A program made the position numbers and the translations under genes. Positions 45,705 to 53,642 of a stretch of DNA of 64,000 bases are shown in pieces. The first letter of the stretch is position 1. Every line of letters starts with the position of its first letter. A model generated the notes under the pieces. The model did not search any database and was not told the DNA's origin. It worked only from the letters and a program-made list of their open reading frames with translations. This DNA is from UBA685 sp049890115 (GTDB lineage: Bacteria; Pseudomonadota; Alphaproteobacteria; Puniceispirillales; Puniceispirillaceae). The stretch covers positions 26,390 to 90,389 of the forward strand of contig JBMHCC010000026.1 in the NCBI GenBank assembly GCA_049890115.1. Direction: 5' to 3'.

Positions 45705-46190
45705 ATGTCACATTCTCATAGCACACCTGAAAATCTGACAGATATTATTACAATTTGGCCTTATCGGTCACTTAGTAATAAGGGATTTTTGATTCTGATG
45801 GCCGTGTTAGCAGCACTTGCTTTTTGTATTGGGCTGGGGTTTTTCTTAATTGGAGCCTGGCCTGTTATTGGCTTTTTAGGCCTTGAGTTAGTGGTTGTTT
45901 ATATTGCGTTTCGGCTAAATTACCGCTCTGCCAAAGCCTATGAGCAATTATTAATTCATCAATCTGGTATCACCATTATTAGGCTATCTGATAATGGGAC
46001 AGAAACACGTGATGAATTAGCATCTTTATGGCTGAAGGCTGAAATCATCAAGCAATCTGGCAAACGCAAATTATTAGGATTGCGATTACATAGCCAATTT
46101 CATGAAATTGGGGCATTTCTGCCACCTGCGGAAAAATCAAATCTGAAAAATCTGATTAATGAGCGCATCGAAAAAGCACGGCTTGCTTAA
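45705..46190 (+). CDS. DUF2244 family membrane protein
   Basis: This 161-residue protein has the DUF2244 layout. WPYRSLSNKGFLILM leads into two close transmembrane helices (LMAVLAALAFCIGLGFFLI and VIGFLGLELVVVYIAFRL), followed by a soluble domain with LLIHQSGITIIRL and a final charged helix. The family is common in alphaproteobacteria and often neighbours nth and dapB, as here. Its function is not known. Confidence 0.85.
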   Translation: MSHSHSTPENLTDIITIWPYRSLSNKGFLILMAVLAALAFCIGLGFFLIGAWPVIGFLGLELVVVYIAFRLNYRSAKAYEQLLIHQSGITIIRLSDNGTETRDELASLWLKAEIIKQSGKRKLLGLRLHSQFHEIGAFLPPAEKSNLKNLINERIEKARLA

Positions 46191-46231
46191 GGCCACTCTC
46201 TTTCTGTCTTATGATGTCCTCTTAAATTGCC

Positions 46232-47014
46232 CTAAAGGCCAAGCACATCATTCATGCTATATAGACCAGGTGCTTTCACAGATGCGATAAAGCGTGCTGC
46301 TGTCAGCGCACCTCTGGCAAAAATTGCGCGCTGATTGGCGATATGCGTTATCTCAATACGCTCATCATCACCAAAAAACATCACACTATGTTCACCAGCA
46401 ACATTGCCGCCACGCATAACAGCAAAGCCAATATCACCAGCTTGCCTTTCACCTGTAATGCCATCACGCCCTGAGACCATCACATCATCCAGCGTCACAT
46501 CACGCCCTTTGGCGGCGGCATGCCCTAATGCCAAAGCTGTACCAGATGGCGCATCAATTTTCTGATTATGATGTGTTTCCACAATCTCAATATCCCATTC
46601 TGGACCAAGAGCTCTGGCAGCCTGTTCCACCAGCTTGAGAAGCAAATTCACACCAACAGATGTATTCGCACAATATAAAATAGGTATTGATTTCGCAGCT
46701 TGGGCAATCTGCTTTTCTTGTGCCTCACTAAGGCCGGTTGTGCCAATCACCAAGGCTTGCTGATGAGCGATTGCACTTTCAAGTAAGGCCATAGTGGCAT
46801 CAGGTCGTGAAAAATCAATAATGACCTTAGCATTAGATAGCGCAGTGGCATCACCCACAATCTTGCCAGCGCCAAACGCTGAACCAATCGCTGGGCTAGC
46901 AGCATATTCAAGACCACCTATCAGAGATAAATCAGATGCTGTTTCAGCAATTTGCGCAATCATTTGACCCATACGGCCCATCGCGCCTGAAATGGCAAAA
47001 TTAAGTGCGGACAT
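46232..47014 (-). CDS. dapB: 4-hydroxy-tetrahydrodipicolinate reductase
   Basis: DapB catalyses the second step of the diaminopimelate/lysine pathway, reducing the DapA product with NAD(P)H. The 260 residues carry the nucleotide-binding ISGAMGRMGQMIA, the catalytic ETHHNQKIDAPSGTALALG and the family C-terminus. I chose ATG 47014; an upstream in-frame TTG adds three residues. It follows dnaJ by 81 bp on the same strand, a common alphaproteobacterial order. Confidence 0.96.
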   Translation of the reverse strand: MSALNFAISGAMGRMGQMIAQIAETASDLSLIGGLEYAASPAIGSAFGAGKIVGDATALSNAKVIIDFSRPDATMALLESAIAHQQALVIGTTGLSEAQEKQIAQAAKSIPILYCANTSVGVNLLLKLVEQAARALGPEWDIEIVETHHNQKIDAPSGTALALGHAAAKGRDVTLDDVMVSGRDGITGERQAGDIGFAVMRGGNVAGEHSVMFFGDDERIEITHIANQRAIFARGALTAARFIASVKAPGLYSMNDVLGL

Positions 47015-47095
47015 CTTCTTCAACCCTTTTTGAAACTGGCCTTATCACAATTAACACCAGCTTAGCCTGTTTTGTTGTGATTGGCTTTTAAAAAA

Positions 47096-48226
47096 TCAGG
47101 CTTCGTCAAACAGGCCTTTGATCTTATCATACCAGCCTTTCGCATTTGGGCTAACATCACCTGCTTTTTCAAATTCAGCCAGCAATTCTTTTTGTTTTGC
47201 GGTTAGCTTGGTTGGTGTTTCAACCTGAATTTCAATAATCTGATCGCCCAAATTACTGCCTCTTAATGCAGGCATACCTTTGCCACGCATTCTGAATTTA
47301 CGCCCTGACTGAGTGCCAGCATCAATGGTTAGCCGTGCCATTTTCCCAGAGATGGTTGGCACGTCAATCGTTCCACCAAGCGCTGCGATTGTCATCGGTA
47401 ATGGCACATTTGTATAGAGCGTTGTGCCATCACGTTCGAAGATCTTATGAGGGGTGATGTTGATGAAAATATAGAGATCCCCTGCACTGCCTCCACGCAT
47501 GCCTGCTTCACCTTTACCAGACAGGCGAATTCTTGTGCCTGTATCGACACCTTTTGGCACAGTTACTGATAAGGTCTGTGTTTTATTAACACGCCCCTGG
47601 CCAGAGCAGCTTCGGCAGGGATCTGAAATCATCTGGCCTTGACCCTGACAAGAGGGGCAGGTGCGCTCCAATGTGAAAAAGCCTTGTTGTTGACGCACTT
47701 TGCCAACACCGCGGCATGTATCACACGTCACAGGCTGAGAGCCTTTGGCAGCCCCTGTGCCAACACAGCTGTCACAAGCAGCAGCAACTGTCACACGGAT
47801 ATCTGTCTGCAAGCCGTTATAGGCATCTTCCAATGAGATATCCATATCATAGCGCAAATCAGATCCCTGACGATTATCTGGACCTGATCTGCCACCTGAA
47901 AATTCATTGAACATCTGATCAAAAATATCAGAAAAGCCGCCGCCGCCGCCAAAGCCGCCAAAACCACCAGCACCACCGCCAAAGCCGCCGCCGCCACCTT
48001 GTTCAAAAGCAGCATGGCCTAGCCTGTCATAAGCAGCGCGTTTTTGGTCATCTTTTAACACTTCATAGGCTTCTGAGGCTTCGCGAAAGCGTTCAGCTGC
48101 GGCATCATCATCGGGATTACGATCAGGGTGATTTGCCATTGCCAGCTTGCGATAGGCTGATTTGATCTGTTTATCATCAGCATCACGGCCAACGCCTAGC
48201 ACATCATAGAAATCTCTTTTTGCCAT
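47096..48226 (-). CDS. dnaJ: Chaperone DnaJ
   Basis: DnaJ is the J-domain co-chaperone that delivers substrates to DnaK and stimulates its ATPase. In 376 residues it shows the J domain with HPD at 33-35, a very glycine-rich G/F region, and four zinc-binding CxxCxGxG repeats (CDSCVGTG, CDTCRGVG, CPSCQGQG, CRSCSGQG). The C-terminal substrate-binding domains follow. It lies 123 bp after dnaK with a strong hairpin between, so most dnaK transcripts may stop before dnaJ. Confidence 0.97.
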   Translation of the reverse strand: MAKRDFYDVLGVGRDADDKQIKSAYRKLAMANHPDRNPDDDAAAERFREASEAYEVLKDDQKRAAYDRLGHAAFEQGGGGGFGGGAGGFGGFGGGGGFSDIFDQMFNEFSGGRSGPDNRQGSDLRYDMDISLEDAYNGLQTDIRVTVAAACDSCVGTGAAKGSQPVTCDTCRGVGKVRQQQGFFTLERTCPSCQGQGQMISDPCRSCSGQGRVNKTQTLSVTVPKGVDTGTRIRLSGKGEAGMRGGSAGDLYIFINITPHKIFERDGTTLYTNVPLPMTIAALGGTIDVPTISGKMARLTIDAGTQSGRKFRMRGKGMPALRGSNLGDQIIEIQVETPTKLTAKQKELLAEFEKAGDVSPNAKGWYDKIKGLFDEA

Positions 48227-48276
48227 GATAATCCTATTTCTTTGCCTTCACCATTGCCAGCTTTCACCTGTTTGCC

Positions 48277-48320
48277 AAAAAAGGTCTATGCCCTTTTTTG
48301 CAAGAGCATAAACCTTTTTT
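48277..48320. terminator. Hairpin terminator between dnaK and dnaJ
   Basis: The 15-base arms AAAAAAGGTCTATGC (48277-48291) and GCATAAACCTTTTTT (48306-48320) pair with a single mismatch or wobble around a 14-base loop. The A/T ends give a T run on both strands. On the minus strand it follows the dnaK stop by 30 bp, so it should reduce read-through into dnaJ and set the DnaK:DnaJ ratio. Confidence 0.8.
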
Positions 48321-48349
48321 AAGATGAGCTGTTACAGACAAGCTGCGAT

Positions 48350-50254
48350 TTACGCACCTTTGGCTTTGTCTTCATCAACTTCTTCAAATTCAGCATCAAC
48401 AACACCATCATCACCAGCGGCTGATGCGCCATCAGCTTGAGGTTCACCCTCAGCTGCTTGATAGGCAGCTTCGCCCATCTTCATCATGGCTGCTGATAAT
48501 GTTTCTGTCTTTGCTTTGATAGCCTCGCCATCATCACCTTCCAAGGCTGTTTTGAGATCAGCGACAGCTGCTTCAACCTCAGCCTTCGCGCCAGCTTCTG
48601 CTTTATCACCCAAATCAGCGATTGATTTTTCAGCACCATGAACCAGCGCTTCTGCCTGATTGCGTGTTTCCACTTCTTCACGGCGCTTTTTATCTGCCTC
48701 GGCATTTGCTTCAGCATCTTTAATCATCTGTTCGATGTCATCATCTTCCAGACCACCAGATGCTTTAATGGAAATAGCTTGCTCTTTGCCAGTTGCCTTA
48801 TCTTTGGCACTCACCTTCACAATACCATTTGCATCAATATCAAAGGTTACCTCAATTTGCGGCACGCCGCGCGGTGCAGATGCAATACCTTCTAGGTTGA
48901 ACTGACCAAGCAGCTTGTTATCTTGTGCCATTTCACGTTCACCTTGGAACACTGAAATGGTCACAGCAGGCTGATTATCATCTGCTGTTGAAAAGACTTG
49001 GCTTTTCTTGGTCGGGATTGTGGTATTGCGGTCAATCAGGCGTGTGAAAACACCGCCAAGAGTTTCAATACCAAGTGATAATGGTGTCACATCAAGCAAC
49101 AGAACATCTTTCACATCGCCTGTTAAGACACCTGCTTGAATAGCAGCACCAGATGCCACAACTTCATCAGGGTTCACACCGCGATGTGGTTCTTTGCCAA
49201 AAAAGCCCTGAACTTTTTCAATAATCTTTGGCATTCTTGTCATGCCGCCAACCATGATCACTTCATCAATATCAGATGCTGAAATACCAGCATCTTTTAA
49301 CGCTTTGCGGCATGGCTCAAGAGAACGTTCCACCAATGTTTCAACCAGCTGCTCTAACTTGGCTCTGGTCATTTTAACATTCAGATGTTTTGGCCCTGAC
49401 TGATCAGCTGTGATAAATGGCAAATTAACATCTGTTTGCATGGCAGATGACAATTCAATCTTGGCTTTTTCAGCAGCTTCTTTCAGACGCTGCAATGCCA
49501 GCTTGTCACCACGCAAATCAATGCCATTTTCTGATTTGAATTCATCTGCCAGAAAATCAATAATAGCCTGATCGAAATCTTCACCACCAAGGAAGGTATC
49601 ACCATTGGTTGATTTCACCTCAAAGACACCATCGCCAACTTCCAAAACAGACACATCAAATGTACCGCCGCCCAAATCATAGACAACGATGATGCCTGTT
49701 TCATTGCGATCAAGACCATAGGCCAATGCAGCTGCTGTTGGCTCATTGATGATACGCAGCACTTCCAGACCAGCGATTTTTCCAGCATCTTTTGTGGCTT
49801 GACGCTGGGCATCATTAAAATAGGCAGGTACTGTGATAACAGCCTTATCAACGCTTTCACCAAGATAGGCTTCAGCATCTTCTTTTAATTTGCGCAAAAT
49901 AAAGCTTGAGATCTGGCTTGGTGAATAATCTTCACCTTTGGCTTCAATCCAAGCATCACCATTTTTAGCGCCCTTTACCTTGTAAGGCACTAAATCAGAA
50001 AAAGAAGCTGTTGCTTTATCATCTGCTCTGCGGCCAATCAGGCGCTTTACAGCAAAAATTGTTTCTTCTGGATTTGTCACAGCTTGACGCTTGGCAGCCT
50101 GGCCAACCAGTCTTTCATCACCATCGGCAAAAGCCACCATTGATGGGGTGGTGCGTCCACCTTCGCTGTTTTCAATCACACGGGCTTCATTGCCATCCAT
50201 GACAGCGACACATGAATTTGTTGTGCCCAAATCAATGCCAATTACGCGTCCCAT
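48350..50254 (-). CDS. dnaK: Chaperone DnaK (Hsp70)
   Basis: DnaK is the ATP-driven Hsp70 chaperone. The 634 residues open MGRVIGIDLGTTNSCVAV and contain IINEPTAAALAYG, VYDLGGGTFDVSVLE and VGGMTRMPKI in the ATPase domain. The substrate domain starts LLLDVTPLSLGIETLGG, and the acidic C-terminus (VDAEFEEVDED) binds co-chaperones. An RpoH-type promoter lies about 110 bp upstream, inside a palindrome. grpE is the preceding gene. Confidence 0.98.
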   Translation of the reverse strand: MGRVIGIDLGTTNSCVAVMDGNEARVIENSEGGRTTPSMVAFADGDERLVGQAAKRQAVTNPEETIFAVKRLIGRRADDKATASFSDLVPYKVKGAKNGDAWIEAKGEDYSPSQISSFILRKLKEDAEAYLGESVDKAVITVPAYFNDAQRQATKDAGKIAGLEVLRIINEPTAAALAYGLDRNETGIIVVYDLGGGTFDVSVLEVGDGVFEVKSTNGDTFLGGEDFDQAIIDFLADEFKSENGIDLRGDKLALQRLKEAAEKAKIELSSAMQTDVNLPFITADQSGPKHLNVKMTRAKLEQLVETLVERSLEPCRKALKDAGISASDIDEVIMVGGMTRMPKIIEKVQGFFGKEPHRGVNPDEVVASGAAIQAGVLTGDVKDVLLLDVTPLSLGIETLGGVFTRLIDRNTTIPTKKSQVFSTADDNQPAVTISVFQGEREMAQDNKLLGQFNLEGIASAPRGVPQIEVTFDIDANGIVKVSAKDKATGKEQAISIKASGGLEDDDIEQMIKDAEANAEADKKRREEVETRNQAEALVHGAEKSIADLGDKAEAGAKAEVEAAVADLKTALEGDDGEAIKAKTETLSAAMMKMGEAAYQAAEGEPQADGASAAGDDGVVDAEFEEVDEDKAKGA

Positions 50255-50355
50255 AATCTTTCATCCTTTATCAATGCTAGTCAAATATAGCTGACCAAAA
50301 TCTATCTTATGTCAGGTCTTTATCTTAGGTTCCAAGCCATTTTGTCAGGCTGTCC

Positions 50356-50391
50356 TATCACGCATATAAGTATTGTTTTGCGTGATACAAG
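50356..50391 (-). promoter_or_regulatory. RpoH-type promoter of dnaK overlapped by an inverted repeat
   Basis: Minus strand: CTTG (50391-50388), 17-bp spacer and CTTATATGCG (50370-50361), matching the alphaproteobacterial heat-shock pattern CTTG-N17/18-CYTATNTNNG in every defined position. A 9-bp inverted repeat, TATCACGCA (50356-50364) and TGCGTGATA (50379-50387) on the plus strand, with a 14-base loop, begins just after the -35 and ends inside the -10. It resembles an operator more than a terminator, as no T run follows. Confidence 0.6.
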
Positions 50392-50419
50392 AGGTATGCC
50401 CATAGCTTTTTTTATTGTT

Positions 50420-51031
50420 CTAATTTTCAGCCTCATCCTTAGCGACTGCTTTTGCGACACCAACCATTGCTGGGCGAATTAATCTGTCATGCAAAATATA
50501 GCCAGATTGTGCCACAGAAACGACTGTCCCAGCAGGCACATCATCTGTTGGCACTTCAAACATCGCCTGATGACGATTGTAGTCAAATTTTTCACCTTCT
50601 GGCTGGATCAGCTGAACGCCGTGTTTTTCCATCGCCTTTGTGATGTCTGAAACAGTCATCTCTAGGCCGATTAGAATATTTTTAATCGTATCATCAAGCC
50701 CCTCTTTATCCTCAGGTGCGGTATCAAGGGCACGCTGCAAATTATCAAAAGGCGTCGTCAAATCACGAATAAAGCCAAGAGCGCCATATTTATTGGCTTG
50801 TTCCACATCACGCTGGCTACGTCTTTTGGTGTTTTCCATTTCAGCCACAGCACGATAAAGCTGATCTTTTAGCGCATCACGCTCTTGTTCAAGCGCCTCA
50901 AATGGACTTAATTCTTCAGCTTCATCAAGCACATCATCATCTTGCACATCATCATCTATGATATCATGATCTTGTTGTGCTTGTGCCTTTTCAGCTTCTA
51001 ATTCTGCGTCATCTTTGGTCTTGTTACTCAC
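50420..51031 (-). CDS. grpE: Nucleotide exchange factor GrpE
   Basis: GrpE releases ADP from DnaK. The 203 residues comprise a very acidic N-terminal tail (DDDVQDDDVLDEAEEL), a long coiled coil (EALEQERDALKDQLYRAVAE) and NTKRRSQRDVEQANKYG. The C-terminal beta-wing domain includes TVVSVAQSGYILHDRLIRPA. The gene lies 165 bp before dnaK and has its own heat-shock-like promoter. In many alphaproteobacteria hrcA precedes grpE; it is absent here. Confidence 0.96.
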   Translation of the reverse strand: MSNKTKDDAELEAEKAQAQQDHDIIDDDVQDDDVLDEAEELSPFEALEQERDALKDQLYRAVAEMENTKRRSQRDVEQANKYGALGFIRDLTTPFDNLQRALDTAPEDKEGLDDTIKNILIGLEMTVSDITKAMEKHGVQLIQPEGEKFDYNRHQAMFEVPTDDVPAGTVVSVAQSGYILHDRLIRPAMVGVAKAVAKDEAEN

Positions 51032-51107
51032 AATCGTGACCCCTTTTTCAGCCTGTTATTTCTGGCAAATACCATTAACGCATCGCGCCAATCGCACTCT
51101 TGTGACA

Positions 51108-51139
51108 GGCATATAAGACCGCTTTGACAAGAATCCAAG
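51108..51139 (-). promoter_or_regulatory. Candidate RpoH-type promoter of grpE
   Basis: Minus strand: CTTG (51139-51136), 18-bp spacer, CTTATATGCC (51117-51108). It shares the CTTATATG core with the dnaK promoter and fits CTTG-N17/18-CYTATNT, missing only the final G. It would give a leader of about 70 bases. A sigma-70 reading of the same bases (TTGGAT, 16 bp, TTATAT) is also possible. Confidence 0.5.
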
Positions 51140-51248
51140 GGCAGAACATGTATTTTTATGAAGTTTGGCTGTCCTTTACCAATTCTTAATCACTTGCCGC
51201 CTAAAATAACTCTGCAGCAAGGTGATAGAATCAGGACGATTAGTCTTT

Positions 51249-51710
51249 ATGAGGGAATTTTCTTCACAACCAGCCAATCAGAAAGAGAATCTGTCTCAGG
51301 AAACGATTCTATTCTTTCAGATAAAGCAATTATTTCAAGAATCAGTCAGGCATCAGCAGGATAGCTTTGCCAAACCCCTTATTATCAGTTCAGCAACCAT
51401 CACAGACACACCAACAGATCAAGATGCTTTTGCTGCGATTGCGGCTTTGGTTCACGCAAACCAGCTTGCCCAAATGGATCCATCACGGGCTGATCCATCA
51501 CGGGCAGATCCATCACTGGCAAACAGCACAACAACGCCTTTAGATAATAGCGCGCCAATGGCCAGGAAATATGTCTTTGAAACAGAAGATGAGCTGCGTG
51601 ATTTTATTACCGATGCCGTATTGGAAGCGTTACAACATCATGCGCCGCAACTTGTCAGGCAAGCTATGATTGATACGCTTGTGACAGCTGATAAGGATAA
51701 GGGCACATAA
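51249..51710 (+). CDS. Uncharacterised protein with tandem DPSRA repeats
   Basis: I do not recognise this 153-residue protein. The first ~70 residues are polar and mixed. Three copies of DPSRA/DPSLA follow, encoded by perfect or near-perfect 15-bp repeats, and then a serine/threonine spacer. The C-terminal ~40 residues (FETEDELRDFITDAVLEALQ, then HHAPQLVRQAMIDTLV) look like two amphipathic helices around a proline. That layout loosely recalls the PopZ/DUF2497 C-terminus, but the match is weak. ATG 51249 follows no clear ribosome-binding site; a GTG at 51222 is open in frame. The stop overlaps the next ATG (TAATG), so it is coupled to the zinc-ribbon gene. It diverges from grpE. Confidence 0.6.
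   Translation: MREFSSQPANQKENLSQETILFFQIKQLFQESVRHQQDSFAKPLIISSATITDTPTDQDAFAAIAALVHANQLAQMDPSRADPSRADPSLANSTTTPLDNSAPMARKYVFETEDELRDFITDAVLEALQHHAPQLVRQAMIDTLVTADKDKGT
51477..51521 (+). repeat. Three tandem 15-bp repeats within the uncharacterised gene
   Basis: Unit GATCCATCACGGGCT/A at 51477-51491 and 51492-51506, then GATCCATCACTGGCA at 51507-51521. They encode DPSRA, DPSRA and DPSLA and keep the frame. Near-identity at the DNA level suggests recent slippage expansion. Confidence 0.85.
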
Positions 51711-52201
51711 TGGATAAAATTTGTCCTCATTGTCAGATGAGTTGCCTTTTTCCAGAAGCCGTATCACATTTGAAAAACTGGCCTGTTTTATGTTGTCATT
51801 GTGATGATGTCTTTATCATGAATGATGATGATACGCCATCTCAGCGCCAGACACCATCATCTAGCTATCAGATAAAATGCCTAACCTGTTTTCATGATTT
51901 GCGATTATCGCATCATGATGCCGCGCTGATTGCCAGCTCACAAATACCCGTTAGCTGTCCGCAATGTCGCCAACCTTTGCCGATCATTTTTCATAATCGC
52001 TCTCATCAGCTAGCAGCGCCCCATTTTTTATTATTTGTCTTTGCCCTTATCGGGCTATCCTTATGGCTAACACAATCACAGACAGGACAAATTTGGCTAT
52101 CAAAAATACAAAATTGGCTTTTCTGGCAAGATGATACAACCTATCGGATTGAGTTGCTTTTCACAGATTTACTTGCTTTTCTAAAAGGTCTGTTTTTATA
52201 A
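51710..52201 (+). CDS. Double zinc-ribbon membrane protein
   Basis: The N-terminus holds a zinc-ribbon-like module, CPHCQMSC near residue 5 and CCHCDD near 28. A second lies at about residues 57-86 (CLTCFHDLRL and CPQCRQPLP), reminiscent of MJ0042-type zinc fingers. A single membrane helix follows (FLLFVFALIGLSLWL), then a short tail that may re-enter the membrane (LLFTDLLAFLKGLFL). 163 residues. Its start overlaps the previous stop. Function unknown; a membrane-tethered zinc-binding regulator is one possibility. It is followed by rph after 73 bp. Confidence 0.65.
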   Translation: MDKICPHCQMSCLFPEAVSHLKNWPVLCCHCDDVFIMNDDDTPSQRQTPSSSYQIKCLTCFHDLRLSHHDAALIASSQIPVSCPQCRQPLPIIFHNRSHQLAAPHFLLFVFALIGLSLWLTQSQTGQIWLSKIQNWLFWQDDTTYRIELLFTDLLAFLKGLFL

Positions 52202-52274
52202 ACAAAGGCACGAGATAGTCTGATATTACAGATTTATGCCTTTATGTTTTCCGCCTTATCACGAGATAAAGATT

Positions 52275-53018
52275 ATGACAGTTACAAGACCATCTGGCAG
52301 ACAGGCTGATGCTTTGCGCAGCATTACCCTTACACCAAATCCTACCAAACATGCAGAAGGTGCTTGTATGGCACAATTTGGTGATACACATGTGCTTGTC
52401 ACAGCATCTGTTGAAGAACGCATCCCCCCTTTTCTAAGAGGAAGTGGCAAAGGATGGGTAACAGCTGAATATGGTATGTTGCCACGTTCAACCCATAGCC
52501 GGATGGATAGAGAAGCTGCCAGAGGTAAACAATCTGGCCGCACTTTGGAAATTCAGCGTCTTATCGGGCGTGCCTTGCGTGCAGTTATCGACCTAGAAGC
52601 CTTGGGTGAGAGGCAAATCAAAATTGACTGTGATGTCATTCAGGCAGATGGCGGCACCAGAACAGCTGCTATCACAGGGGCATGGGTAGCATTAGCACTT
52701 GCTATTGAACATTTGATGCGAACAGGCAGCATTACCCGAAACCCGCTTCGTGATCAGGTAGCTGGCATTTCATGTGGCATTTATCAAAACCTAGCTGTGC
52801 TTGATCTTGATTATGATGAAGATAGTGATGCTGAAACAGATGCGAATTTTGTCATGACAGCCTCTGGCGGACTTGTTGAGATTCAGGGAACTGCTGAAAA
52901 AACACCTTTTACCAGAGATCAACTCAATCAGCTGATCGATCTGGCACAAGCAGGGTGCGATGAATTATTCAAAGCACAGATTGAAGCTGTTGATAAAGGG
53001 CGTGATAATCCGCAATGA
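52275..53018 (+). CDS. rph: Ribonuclease PH
   Basis: RNase PH is a phosphorolytic 3'-5' exoribonuclease that trims tRNA 3' ends. I use ATG 52275 (MTVTRPSGRQADALR), the standard N-terminus, rather than the open ATG at 52236. The 247 residues show GWVTAEYGMLPRSTHSRMDRE, GRTLEIQRLIGRALR and DCDVIQADGGTRTAAITGA. The stop overlaps rdgB by 4 bp. Confidence 0.96.
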   Translation: MTVTRPSGRQADALRSITLTPNPTKHAEGACMAQFGDTHVLVTASVEERIPPFLRGSGKGWVTAEYGMLPRSTHSRMDREAARGKQSGRTLEIQRLIGRALRAVIDLEALGERQIKIDCDVIQADGGTRTAAITGAWVALALAIEHLMRTGSITRNPLRDQVAGISCGIYQNLAVLDLDYDEDSDAETDANFVMTASGGLVEIQGTAEKTPFTRDQLNQLIDLAQAGCDELFKAQIEAVDKGRDNPQ

Positions 53019-53623
53019 CAAATATGCGCAAATTAACCAAAAGCAAACTTATCATTGCCAGCCATAACCAAGGTAAGGTGAGAGAAATAGGTGATTTATT
53101 GCGCCCGCTTGGTCATGAGGTAATCTCAGCTGGCACACTCGGTCTGGCAGAGCCTGAAGAAACAGGCACCACCTATATTGCCAATGCTGAATTAAAAGCA
53201 TTAGCTGCGGCACAAGCTGCCAACCTGCCAGCTTTGGCAGATGATTCTGGTTTATCTGTATCAGCTCTTGGCGGGGCACCTGGCATTTATTCAGCTAGAT
53301 GGGCTGGCCCTGATAAGGATTTTGGCCATGCCATGAAACGTGTCGCTGATGCGCTGCTTATGTCTGGCACAACTGATAGACAGGCTGAATTTGTTTGTGC
53401 CCTCAGCCTAGCATGGCCAGATGGGCATATCCTATCATTTGAAGGTCGTGTATCAGGTGACATCATCTGGCCGCCACGTGGTGATAGGGGGTTTGGCTAT
53501 GACCCGATTTTTGTGCCAACAGGCCATGATATCAGCTTTGGGGAAATGGACCCTGATAAAAAACATGCGATGAGCCATAGAGCACGCGCATTTGAACAAC
53601 TCATCACGCATTTGCAAGAGTAA
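53015..53623 (+). CDS. rdgB: dITP/XTP pyrophosphatase RdgB
   Basis: RdgB is a house-cleaning enzyme that hydrolyses non-canonical purine triphosphates (dITP, XTP). It shows the family blocks IIASHNQGKVREI, ADDSGLSVSALGGAPGIYSARWAG, GDIIWPPRGDRGFGYDPIF and MSHRARAF. Length is 202 residues. The ATGA overlap with rph and a 19-bp gap to hemW point to an rph-rdgB-hemW operon. Confidence 0.96.
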   Translation: MTNMRKLTKSKLIIASHNQGKVREIGDLLRPLGHEVISAGTLGLAEPEETGTTYIANAELKALAAAQAANLPALADDSGLSVSALGGAPGIYSARWAGPDKDFGHAMKRVADALLMSGTTDRQAEFVCALSLAWPDGHILSFEGRVSGDIIWPPRGDRGFGYDPIFVPTGHDISFGEMDPDKKHAMSHRARAFEQLITHLQE

Positions 53624-53642
53624 GCAGGATTGAATCGTTATC

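Noticed and set aside
47015..47095. AGCCTG/CAGGCT repeat between dnaJ and dapB as a terminator
   Set aside because: Only 6-bp arms with a loop of about 27 bases and no T run after the second arm.
47935..48010. GC-rich simple repeat around the glycine codons of dnaJ
   Set aside because: It is the normal glycine/phenylalanine-rich linker of DnaJ, not an independent repeat element.
50356..50387. Inverted repeat between grpE and dnaK as a terminator
   Set aside because: The stem is not followed by a T run on either strand, and it coincides with a promoter; an operator reading fits better.
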